Assembly: GCA_937958265.1 (NCBI GenBank)
Contig: CALGNX010000002.1
Coordinates: 1 to 64,000, forward strand
Reading direction: 5' to 3'
From: an uncultured Algibacter sp.
Lineage (GTDB): Bacteria; Bacteroidota; Bacteroidia; Flavobacteriales; Flavobacteriaceae
DNA: 64,000 nucleotides
Shown: one piece after another, positions 46,217-54,571 of the stretch
Position numbering within the stretch: the stretch's first letter is position 1
Layout: each line of letters opens with the position of its first letter
The notes under the pieces: model-generated
Told to the model about the DNA's origin: nothing
Database searches by the model: none
What the model saw: only the letters and a program-made list of their open reading frames with translations
Position numbers and translations under genes: made by a program

Positions 46217-46224
46217 TATCTTTG
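46217..46224 (+). promoter_or_regulatory. Possible -7 element for the FAH-Hpt-cinA operon
   Basis: TATCTTTG matches TANNTTTG and ends 35 bases before the ATG at 46260. No TTG box is at the expected distance. Confidence 0.4.
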
Positions 46225-46259
46225 TTTAGCATTACGTATGCGAATTAAATAATAAAAAC

Positions 46260-46871
46260 ATGAAGCTAATTTGTATAGGTAGAAATTATACAGAACATAT
46301 TAAGGAGTTAAAAAATGAAAAACCCGCAGATCCTGTGGTGTTTTTAAAACCCGATACAGCTGTTTTATTAAAAAAGCAACCGTTTTTTATTCCAGATTTT
46401 TCTAATGATGTGCATTATGAGGTAGAGGTTTTGGTGAAAATTAATAGAGTAGGGAAGCACATTGATAAAAAATTTGCTCATAAATATTACAACGAAATTG
46501 GTTTAGGCATAGATTTTACTGCGCGCGATGTACAAAGTGCTTTAAAAGCAAAAGGGTTACCTTGGGAAAAAGCCAAATCTTTTGATGGAGCTGCAGTTAT
46601 AGGTAATTGGATACCTAAAAATGAAATTGAAAACTTAGATGCTTTAAAGTTTTCTTTAAAAAGAAACGATTCTGTTGTGCAAAAAGGAGATACAAGCCTT
46701 ATGCTTTGGAAAATCGATGAATTAATTGAATATGTGTCTAAATATTTCACGTTAAAGATTGGAGATATTATCTTTACAGGTACGCCAGCAGGTGTTGGAA
46801 GAGTTTTTCCAAACGATAAGTTAACGGGTTTAATAGAACAAAGGGAAATGTTCTCAATTACAGTAAAATAG
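46260..46871 (+). CDS. Fumarylacetoacetate hydrolase family protein
   Basis: The 203-residue FAH-domain protein has KLICIGRNYTEHIKEL at the N-terminus, the metal-binding VHYEVEVLVKI, GIDFTARDVQSALKAKGLPWEKAKSFDGAA and the C-terminal FTGTPAGVG. Such short FAH proteins hydrolyse acylpyruvates or tautomerise/decarboxylate oxaloacetate in the cytosol; the exact substrate is not evident. The Hpt-protein gene follows after 1 base. Confidence 0.9.
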   Translation: MKLICIGRNYTEHIKELKNEKPADPVVFLKPDTAVLLKKQPFFIPDFSNDVHYEVEVLVKINRVGKHIDKKFAHKYYNEIGLGIDFTARDVQSALKAKGLPWEKAKSFDGAAVIGNWIPKNEIENLDALKFSLKRNDSVVQKGDTSLMLWKIDELIEYVSKYFTLKIGDIIFTGTPAGVGRVFPNDKLTGLIEQREMFSITVK

Positions 46872-46872
46872 A

Positions 46873-47214
46873 ATGGAAGTACATTATAAGTTATTTAGAG
46901 TAAGGGAGTTGGCAGATAATGATAACGAATTTATTGGGGCCTTGGCACAAGCTTTTTTAGAGGAGGTACCACAAGATGCAAAACGTTTAAAAAAGGCAGT
47001 AATTGAAAAAGACTATGAGGAAGCCTATCAGGCAGCTCATAAAATGAAGCCTACAATAGATTTATTTGAGCTAGGTGTTTTAAGTACCTTAATAGAGGTG
47101 CAAGACTGGGGGAAATTTAAAAAGACAGAGGTAGATGTCTCAGCTCAGTTAAACACTGTTTTGTTAGCTGTAGAAAAAGCGACTTCTGAAATTAAATCTG
47201 ATTTCAATTTATAG
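46873..47214 (+). CDS. Histidine phosphotransfer (Hpt) domain protein
   Basis: The 113-residue all-helical protein has the Hpt core FLEEVPQDAKRLKKAVIEKDYEEAYQAAHKMKPTIDLF, with the phosphorylatable His56 in AAHKMKPT. It should relay phosphate from a hybrid sensor kinase to a response regulator. No kinase or regulator is nearby, so its partners are elsewhere. It sits tightly between the FAH gene (1-base gap) and cinA, whose GTG overlaps its stop by one base. Confidence 0.88.
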   Translation: MEVHYKLFRVRELADNDNEFIGALAQAFLEEVPQDAKRLKKAVIEKDYEEAYQAAHKMKPTIDLFELGVLSTLIEVQDWGKFKKTEVDVSAQLNTVLLAVEKATSEIKSDFNL

Positions 47215-48464
47215 TGCTTGCGGAGATTATTACCATAGGAGACGAACTTCTTATTGGTCAGGTTATAGATACTAATTCTGCATTTATAGCAAAGCAACTA
47301 AATAAAATTGGCGTTTCTGTTTATCAAATCACATCTATTCAGGATGATAAACAGCAGATACTCGAAGCTTTAAAAGCGGCAGAGCGTCGAGTGGATATTA
47401 TTATTTGTACTGGTGGTTTAGGGCCAACAAAGGACGATATTACTAAAAAAACTATAGCAGAATATTTTAACGATATACTAGTTAAAAGTGATGTAGTGCT
47501 TAAAAATATTGAAGATATTTGGAAACAGCACGTAGGCACAAAATTACTTCAAGTAAATAAAGATCAGGCTTTAATACCTTCTAAATCTCATCCTTTAAGA
47601 AATAAATTAGGGACCGCTCCAGGCATTTGGATTGAAAAATCTGAAAAAGTTTTTATTTCTCTTCCAGGTGTGCCTTACGAAATGAAGGCCTTAATTGATG
47701 ATGAGGTTATTCCTAAATTAAAAACAAAATATAAGTGTCCCTTCATTTTACATAAAACTATGCTGGTTTATGGTATAGGTGAGAGTGCCTTGGCAGCTAA
47801 AATTGAAGATTGGGAAAATAATTTGCCTAAACATATAAAACTAGCTTATTTACCTAATTTAGGGAAAATGCGTTTACGTTTATCAGCAAAAGGGAATAGC
47901 GAGGCGTTAATTAAGAGGGAAGTAGCGGAACAGATTAATAAATTAATTCCTTTAATTAAGGAGGAGTATGCAGGTGTAGAGGATGAAGATGGTGCTGTTG
48001 AGGTAATTATAGCGAAGCAACTTTTACAATTAGGTTGCACTTTGGCCGTTGCAGAAAGTTGTACAGGTGGTGCACTAGCACAGTGTTTTACACAGCACAG
48101 TGGTGCCTCTGCAATTTTTAAAGGCGGTTTAGTGACTTATGCAACACAGTCAAAAATTGACATTTTAAAGGTGTCGAAATTAGATATCGAGAAGTATTCC
48201 GTGGTAAGTTCTTCAGTTGCAGAAGCTATGGCAGCCCAAACACGGCGTATGTTTAAAACAGATTATGCTATTGCTACAACGGGTAATGCTGGTCCAGAAA
48301 AAGGAGATTCCAATGCAGAAGTTGGTACTGTTGTTATTGCTATTGCAACAAAAACAAAGGTTTATTCTCAAGAGTTTAATTTTGGGAATTCCAGATTAAA
48401 GGTTATTACTAAAGCAATTAATAAGGCTTTGGAGATGTTATTAAAAGAAATTTTTAAAAATTAA
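47214..48464 (+). CDS. cinA: CinA family protein, NMN amidohydrolase/competence-damage protein
   Basis: The 416-residue protein has an N-terminal MoCF-like domain (AEIITIGDELLIGQVIDTN, CTGGLGPTKDDITKKTIA, SLPGVPYEMKAL) and a C-terminal CinA deamidase domain (LAVAESCTGGALAQCFT, YATQSKIDIL, ATTGNAGPE). Family members hydrolyse nicotinamide mononucleotide and ADP-ribose-type compounds. The start is GTG at 47214, overlapping the Hpt stop, so these two are coupled. The rpmB promoter follows immediately. Confidence 0.94.
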   Translation: MLAEIITIGDELLIGQVIDTNSAFIAKQLNKIGVSVYQITSIQDDKQQILEALKAAERRVDIIICTGGLGPTKDDITKKTIAEYFNDILVKSDVVLKNIEDIWKQHVGTKLLQVNKDQALIPSKSHPLRNKLGTAPGIWIEKSEKVFISLPGVPYEMKALIDDEVIPKLKTKYKCPFILHKTMLVYGIGESALAAKIEDWENNLPKHIKLAYLPNLGKMRLRLSAKGNSEALIKREVAEQINKLIPLIKEEYAGVEDEDGAVEVIIAKQLLQLGCTLAVAESCTGGALAQCFTQHSGASAIFKGGLVTYATQSKIDILKVSKLDIEKYSVVSSSVAEAMAAQTRRMFKTDYAIATTGNAGPEKGDSNAEVGTVVIAIATKTKVYSQEFNFGNSRLKVITKAINKALEMLLKEIFKN

Positions 48465-48476
48465 TAAAAAAAAAGC

Positions 48477-48505
48477 TTGTTGTATAATAAGATTTATTAT
48501 ATTTG
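48477..48505 (+). promoter_or_regulatory. Promoter of rpmB-rpmG-DUF4295
   Basis: TTG (48477-48479) and TATATTTG (48498-48505) are separated by 18 bases, a good match to the Bacteroidota consensus. The -7 element lies 42 bases before the rpmB ATG. Confidence 0.7.
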
Positions 48506-48547
48506 CACCTCGATTTTTAAGCAATAAAGAATTTAAAGTTATATAAA

Positions 48548-48784
48548 ATGTCAAGAGTTTGTGAACTTACAGGAAAGAAGGCGATGGTTGGAAACAACGT
48601 GTCTCATGCAAAGAATAGAACTAAACGTAAATTTCAAGCAAATTTAGTTAAGAAGCGTTTTTATATTCCAGAACAAGATAGCTGGGTATCTTTAAAAATT
48701 TCTACATCTGCATTAAAAACTATCAATAAAATAGGAATATCTGCGGCGATTAAAGATGCGAAATCTAAAGGGTTTTTAAAATAA
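48548..48784 (+). CDS. rpmB: Large ribosomal subunit protein bL28
   Basis: At 78 residues it has normal length. [28 protein letters not shown] is the bL28 signature, and [14 protein letters not shown] the C-terminal one. The protein is part of the 50S subunit. The rpmB-rpmG-DUF4295 order, followed by ftsY, is standard in Bacteroidota. Confidence 0.97.
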   Translation: MSRVCELTGKKAMVGNNVSHAKNRTKRKFQANLVKKRFYIPEQDSWVSLKISTSALKTINKIGISAAIKDAKSKGFLK

Positions 48785-48811
48785 TAGCTGTATTTAATAA
48801 GTATAAAAGAC

Positions 48812-48994
48812 ATGGCAAAAAAAGGCAATAGAATACAGGTAATATTAGAGTGCACAGAGCACAAAGAATCTGGACAAGCAGGAACTTCAAGATATATTAC
48901 AACAAAAAATAAAAAGAATACGCCAGACAGAATGGAGATTAAGAAATTTAATCCTATTCTTAAACGTATGACAGTTCATAAAGAGATTAAGTAA
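48812..48994 (+). CDS. rpmG: Large ribosomal subunit protein bL33
   Basis: A 60-residue basic protein with [41 protein letters not shown] and [14 protein letters not shown], typical of bL33. It lacks the CxxC zinc pairs found in other bL33 forms: there is only one cysteine, so it is the zinc-independent type. It is co-transcribed with rpmB. Confidence 0.97.
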   Translation: MAKKGNRIQVILECTEHKESGQAGTSRYITTKNKKNTPDRMEIKKFNPILKRMTVHKEIK

Positions 48995-49062
48995 TTACAT
49001 ATTCTCATCTCAAATAATAAGCATTAGAAGCTTTAAAGCTTCAAATTAAACCATTAAAGGTC

Positions 49063-49215
49063 ATGGCAAAGAAAACAGTAGCATCCTTACAGACATCTTC
49101 GAAAAGATTAACAAAAGCAATAAAAATGGTAAAGTCTCCAAAGACCGGAGCTTACATGTTTGTGGAATCTATTATGAATCCAGAAGAAGTTAATGATTTT
49201 ATAGCTAAAAAGTAA
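49063..49215 (+). CDS. DUF4295 small basic protein
   Basis: A 50-residue protein begins MAKKTVASLQTSSKRLTKA and ends with EEVNDFIAKK. The conserved short lysine-rich DUF4295 family is found only in Bacteroidota and always next to bL28/bL33, so a ribosome-linked role is likely though not established. It ends 24 bases before a strong terminator. Confidence 0.9.
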   Translation: MAKKTVASLQTSSKRLTKAIKMVKSPKTGAYMFVESIMNPEEVNDFIAKK

Positions 49216-49238
49216 TACAATTATTTTAAATATATTTC

Positions 49239-49270
49239 AAGCTGCTTTCCAAAAGAAAGCAGCTTTTTTA
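49239..49270 (+). terminator. Terminator after the rpmB operon
   Basis: An 11-bp stem, AAGCTGCTTTC (49239-49249) and GAAAGCAGCTT (49255-49265), with a 5-base loop and a following T run forms a textbook intrinsic terminator. Confidence 0.88.
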
Positions 49271-49597
49271 TTTTTTTAATTTGAGTTAAGTCGATTACAG
49301 TTTTCTGTTTTTTTAATTGAAAGGAATTAGCGAGGCTGGATTATAAAATAGTATAAATAATTTTTTACTAAAACAATTTTCTAAAAAATATAAACCAATT
49401 CCAAATAATTGTTTTTTATTGAAATTGTAGGAGAAAAATAAATGAAATATAGGTTATATTTATTTGTGAACTCAATATTGTCCGGTTGTGCTAAAAATAT
49501 TTGACGCACTACCTAAATTAATTTTCATTATACGATATTAATCTGCCAAATTATGCCATTATAGCAGTTAATATAATTGGTAGGGTAATTGATTAAT

Positions 49598-49622
49598 AAT
49601 ACGTATAAAGTTTATACGTATT
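49598..49622. repeat. Perfect 25-base palindrome in the ftsY upstream spacer
   Basis: AATACGTATAAA (49598-49609) and TTTATACGTATT (49611-49622) are perfect 12-base arms around one G. Flanking bases continue a weaker symmetry (CTGCCA and ATTGGTA-like blocks on both sides between about 49540 and 49670). It could be an operator, a cruciform or the core of a small palindromic element. The 566-base spacer 49216-49781 holds this and the terminator at 49239 but no gene. Confidence 0.5.
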
Positions 49623-49781
49623 TAAATAATACCAATATGGCACAATGGCAGTTATTGTGTAGTTTTATAATAAAATAATGCTTTGCTGTATAATTTTATG
49701 AATATTATAAGGGAGAAACAAATTAAAGTAAATCATAGTAATAACTACGAAACTAAGACTAAACGATTAAACATTTTTTAA

Positions 49782-50756
49782 ATGAGCTTTTTTAAAAAAA
49801 TATTTTCTTCGGAAAAAAAAGAAACACTAGATAAAGGATTAGAAAAAAGTAAATCTAGTTTTTTAGGTAAATTGAGTAAAGCTGTTGCCGGAAAATCCAA
49901 GGTGGATGATGATGTTTTGGATAATCTTGAAGATGTTTTAGTATCAAGTGATGTTGGAGTAAATACAACTTTAAAGATTATTACTAGAATTGAAAAGCGT
50001 GTATCAAAAGACAAGTATTTAGGAACTGATGAATTAAACAGAATTTTACGCGAAGAAATTGCTGGTTTATTAAGTGAAACACATGCCGGAGAGGATACAG
50101 AATACACCATTCCGGAAATACCAAAACAAAGCGATGGTACTAAAGCACCGTATGTGTTAATGGTAGTTGGCGTAAACGGAGTGGGTAAAACAACAACCAT
50201 AGGTAAACTTGCTTACCAATTTAAGAAACAAGGATTAAAGGTTGTACTTGGGGCAGCAGATACTTTTCGCGCTGCTGCTATCGATCAACTTCAGGTTTGG
50301 GCAGACCGTGTTGATATTCCAATGGTAAGACAAGACATGGGGAGTGACCCTGCATCTGTAGCCTTTGATGCTTTAGAATCGGGTGTTAAACAAGGTGCCG
50401 ACGTTATTATTATAGATACTGCTGGGCGTTTGCATAATAAAGTGAACTTAATGAATGAGTTAACAAAAGTAAAACGTGTTATGCAAAAAGTTGTAGGTGA
50501 GGCGCCCCACGATGTGTTATTAGTTTTAGATGGCTCAACAGGACAAAATGCATTCGAGCAAGCTAAACAATTTACAGCGGCTACAGAGGTTACTTCTTTA
50601 GCTGTAACTAAACTAGACGGAACTGCAAAGGGTGGTGTTGTTATTGGTATTTCAGATCAATTTAAAATTCCTGTTAAATATATTGGCGTAGGTGAAGGTA
50701 TTGAAGATTTACAAGTTTTTAATAAACATGAGTTTGTAGATTCTTTTTTTAAGTAA
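49782..50756 (+). CDS. ftsY: Signal recognition particle receptor FtsY
   Basis: The 324-residue protein has a short lysine/glutamate-rich N-terminus, a four-helix N domain (about 25-115) and a GTPase domain with G1 GVNGVGKTT (130-138), DTFRAAA (160-166), G3 DTAGR (212-216) and TKLDGTAKGG. It receives SRP-ribosome complexes at the inner membrane. Length matches Bacteroidota FtsY without a long acidic A domain. A terminator at 50900 follows. Confidence 0.96.
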   Translation: MSFFKKIFSSEKKETLDKGLEKSKSSFLGKLSKAVAGKSKVDDDVLDNLEDVLVSSDVGVNTTLKIITRIEKRVSKDKYLGTDELNRILREEIAGLLSETHAGEDTEYTIPEIPKQSDGTKAPYVLMVVGVNGVGKTTTIGKLAYQFKKQGLKVVLGAADTFRAAAIDQLQVWADRVDIPMVRQDMGSDPASVAFDALESGVKQGADVIIIDTAGRLHNKVNLMNELTKVKRVMQKVVGEAPHDVLLVLDGSTGQNAFEQAKQFTAATEVTSLAVTKLDGTAKGGVVIGISDQFKIPVKYIGVGEGIEDLQVFNKHEFVDSFFK

Positions 50757-50899
50757 GGCATATCTAATATTGGCAGACCTTTAAATAGTATGGATCCTGT
50801 CGTATAAGTTCTGTTTTGGAGATACCTCTAGCAGAACGCATATATTTATAATAAAATAAGTGTTTAATTTGTTCTAAAATTGTATAAATAAACTTAGGT

Positions 50900-50935
50900 A
50901 GACTGCTAAAATAGCAGTCTCTTATTTATCTTTTT
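50900..50935 (+). terminator. Terminator after ftsY
   Basis: AGACTGCTA (50900-50908) and TAGCAGTCT (50912-50920) form a perfect 9-bp stem with a 3-base loop, followed by T-rich sequence. The rest of the 305-base spacer holds the -7 candidate at 51034. Confidence 0.68.
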
Positions 50936-51033
50936 TGCAAGTCAATGTATAAAATCTAGAAGTTTAAAATCATACTTGATTTAATTTTGATATTTTCTAA
51001 ATATTGAAAAGTCTTTAATCATAAATCATTACG

Positions 51034-51041
51034 TATATTTG
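51034..51041 (+). promoter_or_regulatory. Possible -7 element for rimO
   Basis: TATATTTG matches TANNTTTG, 20 bases before the rimO ATG. The nearest TTG (51004-51006) is 27 bases upstream, longer than the usual spacing. Confidence 0.42.
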
Positions 51042-51061
51042 CATACTTATTTATAAATGGT

Positions 51062-52366
51062 ATGCGCACAAAAACTCTTAAGAAAAACAAAATTAATGTA
51101 GTAACTCTAGGTTGTAGTAAAAATGTTTACGACAGTGAGGTGCTTATGGGACAGCTCAAGGCCAATGGCAAAGAGGTTGTTCATGAAGAAGAAGGTAATA
51201 TTGTTGTTATCAATACTTGTGGTTTTATTAAAAATGCCAAGGAAGAGAGCGTTAATACAATACTTGAATACGTTCAAAAAAAAGAGGAAGGTGAAGTAGA
51301 TAAAGTGTTTGTTACAGGCTGTTTAAGCGAGCGCTACAAGCCAGATTTGTTAAAAGAGATACCAAGTGTAGATGAATACTTTGGAACTACCGAATTACCT
51401 AGTTTGCTAAAAGCTTTAGGCGCAGACTATAAGCATGAGTTGATTGGTGAGCGTTTAACAACAACACCTAAAAATTACGCTTACTTGAAAATTGCCGAAG
51501 GCTGCGATAGGCCATGTTCATTTTGTGCCATTCCAATAATGAGAGGTAAACACAAAAGTACACCAATTGAGGCATTAGTAATTGAAGCAGAAAAATTAGC
51601 AGCAAGTGGTGTAAAAGAATTAATTTTAATTGCGCAAGATCTTACATATTACGGACTCGATTTATACAAAAAAAGAAACTTAGCGGAATTACTTGAAGCT
51701 TTGGTTAAAGTAGAAGGAGTGGAGTGGATTCGACTACATTACGCATTTCCTACAGGTTTTCCTCTAGATGTTTTGGAAGTTATGAATCGCGAACCAAAAA
51801 TTTGTAATTATATAGATATCCCATTACAACACATTTCCGATGCTATACTTAAAAGTATGCGACGTGGTACTACCAAAGAAAAAACTACAAAGTTAATTTC
51901 TCAGTTTAGAGCGGCTGTACCAGAAATGACTATCAGAACAACACTTATTGTAGGTTACCCTGGTGAAACAGAGGAGAATTTTCAAGAATTAAAGCAATGG
52001 GTTTCAGATATGCGTTTTGAGCGTTTAGGATGCTTTACCTATTCTCACGAAGAAAATACACATGCTTATAATCTTGAAGATGATGTACCAGAGGAAGTTA
52101 AAATAGATAGAGCAAACCAAATTATGGAAATTCAGTCTCAGATTTCATGGGAACTAAACCAACATAAAATAGGGAAGGAATTTAAAGTAGTTGTAGACAG
52201 GAAGGAAGGAAACTATTTTATAGGAAGAACTGAATATGATTCCCCAGATGTTGATAATGAAGTGCTTATTGATGCTTCTAAAACATATTTGAAAACAGGA
52301 GAGTACACTACTGTAAAAATTACAGAAGCAGAAGATTTTGATTTGTATGGAGAAGTCGTTAACTAG
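51062..52366 (+). CDS. rimO: Ribosomal protein uS12 methylthiotransferase RimO
   Basis: The 434-residue protein has the three MTTase-domain cysteines (Cys18, Cys53, Cys87), the radical-SAM motif EGCDRPCSFCAIP with Cys148, Cys152 and Cys155, and a C-terminal TRAM domain (about 365-434). This arrangement, including GRTEYDSPDVDNEV, is RimO rather than MiaB. It adds a methylthio group to an aspartate of ribosomal protein S12 using S-adenosylmethionine and two iron-sulfur clusters. An M23-type gene follows after 15 bases. Confidence 0.95.
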   Translation: MRTKTLKKNKINVVTLGCSKNVYDSEVLMGQLKANGKEVVHEEEGNIVVINTCGFIKNAKEESVNTILEYVQKKEEGEVDKVFVTGCLSERYKPDLLKEIPSVDEYFGTTELPSLLKALGADYKHELIGERLTTTPKNYAYLKIAEGCDRPCSFCAIPIMRGKHKSTPIEALVIEAEKLAASGVKELILIAQDLTYYGLDLYKKRNLAELLEALVKVEGVEWIRLHYAFPTGFPLDVLEVMNREPKICNYIDIPLQHISDAILKSMRRGTTKEKTTKLISQFRAAVPEMTIRTTLIVGYPGETEENFQELKQWVSDMRFERLGCFTYSHEENTHAYNLEDDVPEEVKIDRANQIMEIQSQISWELNQHKIGKEFKVVVDRKEGNYFIGRTEYDSPDVDNEVLIDASKTYLKTGEYTTVKITEAEDFDLYGEVVN

Positions 52367-52381
52367 ATTTCATTCGAAACA

Positions 52382-53080
52382 ATGAATGCTATTAAATTTT
52401 CATTTTTTTTAAGTAATTTAAGTCTAGAAGCTTTAACAGTTTTAGATAGCTCTATACGCCGTAACGATTATGTGCCTATAGATTTATCTGTAACTAACAA
52501 TACACTAAATAAAGTCGATGTAGCGTCTTGTTTAAAATTAGATAAATTTGTTAATAATCATATTACAGGGAATCAAGCAAAAGTAGCTTATGGTGGCTAT
52601 TTGGAAGTTCGTAATATTTATAAGCGGAGTGATTATTTTAATAGTTTATCTGAAGCGGAACGAAATATTCATTTAGGTATCGATTTGTGGTGTAACTCTG
52701 GAACATCTATCTATGCGCCTTTGGATGGTATTGTACATAGTTTTAAAGATAATAAAAATCATGGCGATTATGGTCCCACCATTATTTTAAAACATATAAT
52801 ATCTGGAGTAGAATTCTATACGCTTTATGGACATTTAAGTTTAGCTTCTTTTAAAAATCTAGAAGTTGGTAAGTTTTTTAAGCGAGGTAAGAAAATAGCA
52901 ACTTTAGGAGATTCGTCTGTAAATGGTGATTATCCACCACATTTACATTTTCAAATTATAAAAGATATTCAAGACTTTGTTGGCGATTATCCTGGGGTTT
53001 GTTCTAAAACAAATTTAGATTATTATTCAAAAAATTGTCCAGACCCTAATTTGATTTTAAAATTAAGTGTTCCCCATTAA
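52382..53080 (+). CDS. M23 family peptidase-like protein without signal peptide
   Basis: A LytM/M23 fold is visible from about residue 95: HLGIDLW (His97, Asp101), GIVHS, GPTIILKH, YTLYGHLSL and PPHLHFQI (His187-x-His189), which together give the zinc ligands. The N-terminal 90 residues are unrecognised. Peptidoglycan endopeptidases of this type are normally exported, but I see no signal peptide, so it may be cytoplasmic or use a different substrate. In Bacteroidota this short M23 form also occurs fused to aminotransferases. It is 15 bases downstream of rimO. Confidence 0.82.
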   Translation: MNAIKFSFFLSNLSLEALTVLDSSIRRNDYVPIDLSVTNNTLNKVDVASCLKLDKFVNNHITGNQAKVAYGGYLEVRNIYKRSDYFNSLSEAERNIHLGIDLWCNSGTSIYAPLDGIVHSFKDNKNHGDYGPTIILKHIISGVEFYTLYGHLSLASFKNLEVGKFFKRGKKIATLGDSSVNGDYPPHLHFQIIKDIQDFVGDYPGVCSKTNLDYYSKNCPDPNLILKLSVPH

Positions 53081-53226
53081 TATATCTAGGGTTAACATTT
53101 TTATTTTTTTTACTTAGTAGGTTCTATATTTAAAAAAGTATTTCGTTAATAATACCTGCAAAATAGCTAGCCATAATAACAAAATTATTTGGGTATAGTC
53201 GTACTATCAATGTGTTTTTGTAACAG

Positions 53227-53622
53227 ATGAAAATAACATTTAAAGAGATTTTAATTATATCTAGGCCTAGGTTTTGGATGTATGTACTTGGTACTTTTCT
53301 TGTTGGGGTTGTTGCATCTGGGAATCTCTTTTTACATGACTATACAACTATATTATTGTTAGTGGTTTTTGGTGTGTTTTTTACCTTACCAGCCAATCTA
53401 TTTATTTATGGTGTTAATGATATTTATAATGATATAAAAGTGTAATACGAAAGTGTGTTACTTCCAGAAAAACATAAGCCGTTAACAATTATTATAGCGC
53501 TCGTTTTATTGCCTTTTATACCGCTATTTTTTATAGTAAATATACATATAGTACTGGTTTTGTTACTATTTTTGATTACTAGTTTATACTATTCAGCTAC
53601 TCCGATAAGGGCAAAAGCTAAA
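53227..53622 (+). pseudogene. Truncated UbiA-type prenyltransferase with in-frame stop
   Basis: Reading from ATG 53227, the protein matches UbiA family membrane prenyltransferases: ISRPRFWMYVLGTFLVG, then ANLFIYGVNDIYN, the first aspartate-rich motif. A TAA interrupts the frame at 53443-53445 and residues usually following NDIYN are missing. In the same frame YESVLLPEKH, two helices and TSLYYSATPIRAKAK continue to about 53622. The remaining half of the gene is absent; the sequence passes into the opposite-strand oxidoreductase relic. UbiA enzymes of this type act in isoprenoid quinone or carotenoid modification. Confidence 0.82.
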
Positions 53623-53929
53623 CTTACTAATTGGTGTGGTGCTAAGGAAGAGGGCTCGTAAATGGCTCTGGATCCCATTTTTTGTTTAAAAACATTAAGT
53701 TCACGGGTGTTTAATAAATCTAATAAATAGGTATGCTGTTTTGATAACCAAGTTGCTCCCATTTTTATAGGTGCGGCTTCATTTTTGCTACGTGTTAAAA
53801 TTCTACCACCAGTCGTGGTCTAGCTTCAATAATATGAACTTTAAAAGCGCTGTGTCTTAAAAGATAAGCTAAAGTTAAGCCTGTTAATCCGCCACCTAGT
53901 ATAACTATATCAGATGTTATAATTTTCAT
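53615..53929 (-). pseudogene. 5' relic of an FAD-dependent amine-oxidase-like protein, frameshifted
   Basis: The minus strand starts at ATG 53929 with IVILGGGLTGLTLAYLLRH, a GxGxxG dinucleotide-binding motif, then FKVHIIEARPRL. One base is missing near 53812: the next frame carries GGRILTRSKNEAAPIKMGA, then TWLSKQHTYLLDLLNTREL and SRAIYEPSSLAPHQLVSL, as in flavin monoamine oxidases and phytoene-desaturase-like proteins. The gene stops at about 53615 where it meets the UbiA relic; roughly three quarters of the expected length is missing. Confidence 0.8.
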
Positions 53930-54040
53930 ATTTTATAAATAGTCTAATTTGTTTAATTTAATGGGGATGTATTATTGTTTACGAAATGTTACAGGTCGTT
54001 TTCTATCATTTTTTTCAGAGTATGCTAATGTACTAGACCG

Positions 54041-54535
54041 TTAAAAATCACAATCGCTAGGTGTAGGTGCTTGAAAAGCTAGGCTTTTTGCAAAATCAGC
54101 ATTTTGTGTTTTAGGTATAAAACCACTGTTAACAGAGCCTTTAAAGGTTTTAACACCATATCCAAAAGTGTTCATGTGCGCTCTTACAATAACTATTTGA
54201 TTAGCATTTATAGCTATGGGCCCTCCAGACCGTATAAATGGTTGTTCGTTAACATGGCTATGGCTTAAAATTCTTCGGTATAAAAGGGTTTCATCTTCCG
54301 TTAATACTTCCCACCAGTCTGCATATTGATTGCAACCCATATCTGGGCTTGAAACACCTACATTAAAAGTATAATTGCTTGCTTTTCCATTTACTGAAAC
54401 GCTTACAATACTGGCCATTTCAGAATTAGTAATAATTGTTTCGTTATTACTATTAATCTTGTTATCAGATTCGTTAGAATTACATGCCATTATAAATGAT
54501 GAAATTATACCAATTAGTGTTAATAGATTTTTCAT
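54041..54535 (-). CDS. Conserved-looking lipoprotein, unknown function
   Basis: The 164-residue protein has a lipoprotein signal with lipobox FIMAC (Cys18), an Asn/Ser-rich linker and a compact beta-rich domain with CNQYADWWEVL, LLYRRILSHSHVNEQPF, IRSGGPIAI and IVIVRAHMNTFGYGVKTF. Cysteines 69 and 162 might pair. I do not recognise a named family. The frame is intact although both neighbouring genes on its strand are broken, so it may be a surviving member of the decayed island. The start is the ATG at 54535. Confidence 0.7.
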   Translation of the reverse strand: MKNLLTLIGIISSFIMACNSNESDNKINSNNETIITNSEMASIVSVSVNGKASNYTFNVGVSSPDMGCNQYADWWEVLTEDETLLYRRILSHSHVNEQPFIRSGGPIAINANQIVIVRAHMNTFGYGVKTFKGSVNSGFIPKTQNADFAKSLAFQAPTPSDCDF

Positions 54536-54571
54536 TTTTTTAATAGTTTAATTATACAAGTACATGTAATT

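Noticed and set aside
49778-50200. 140-residue minus-strand open frame opposite ftsY
   Set aside because: Shadow of the ftsY GTPase gene.
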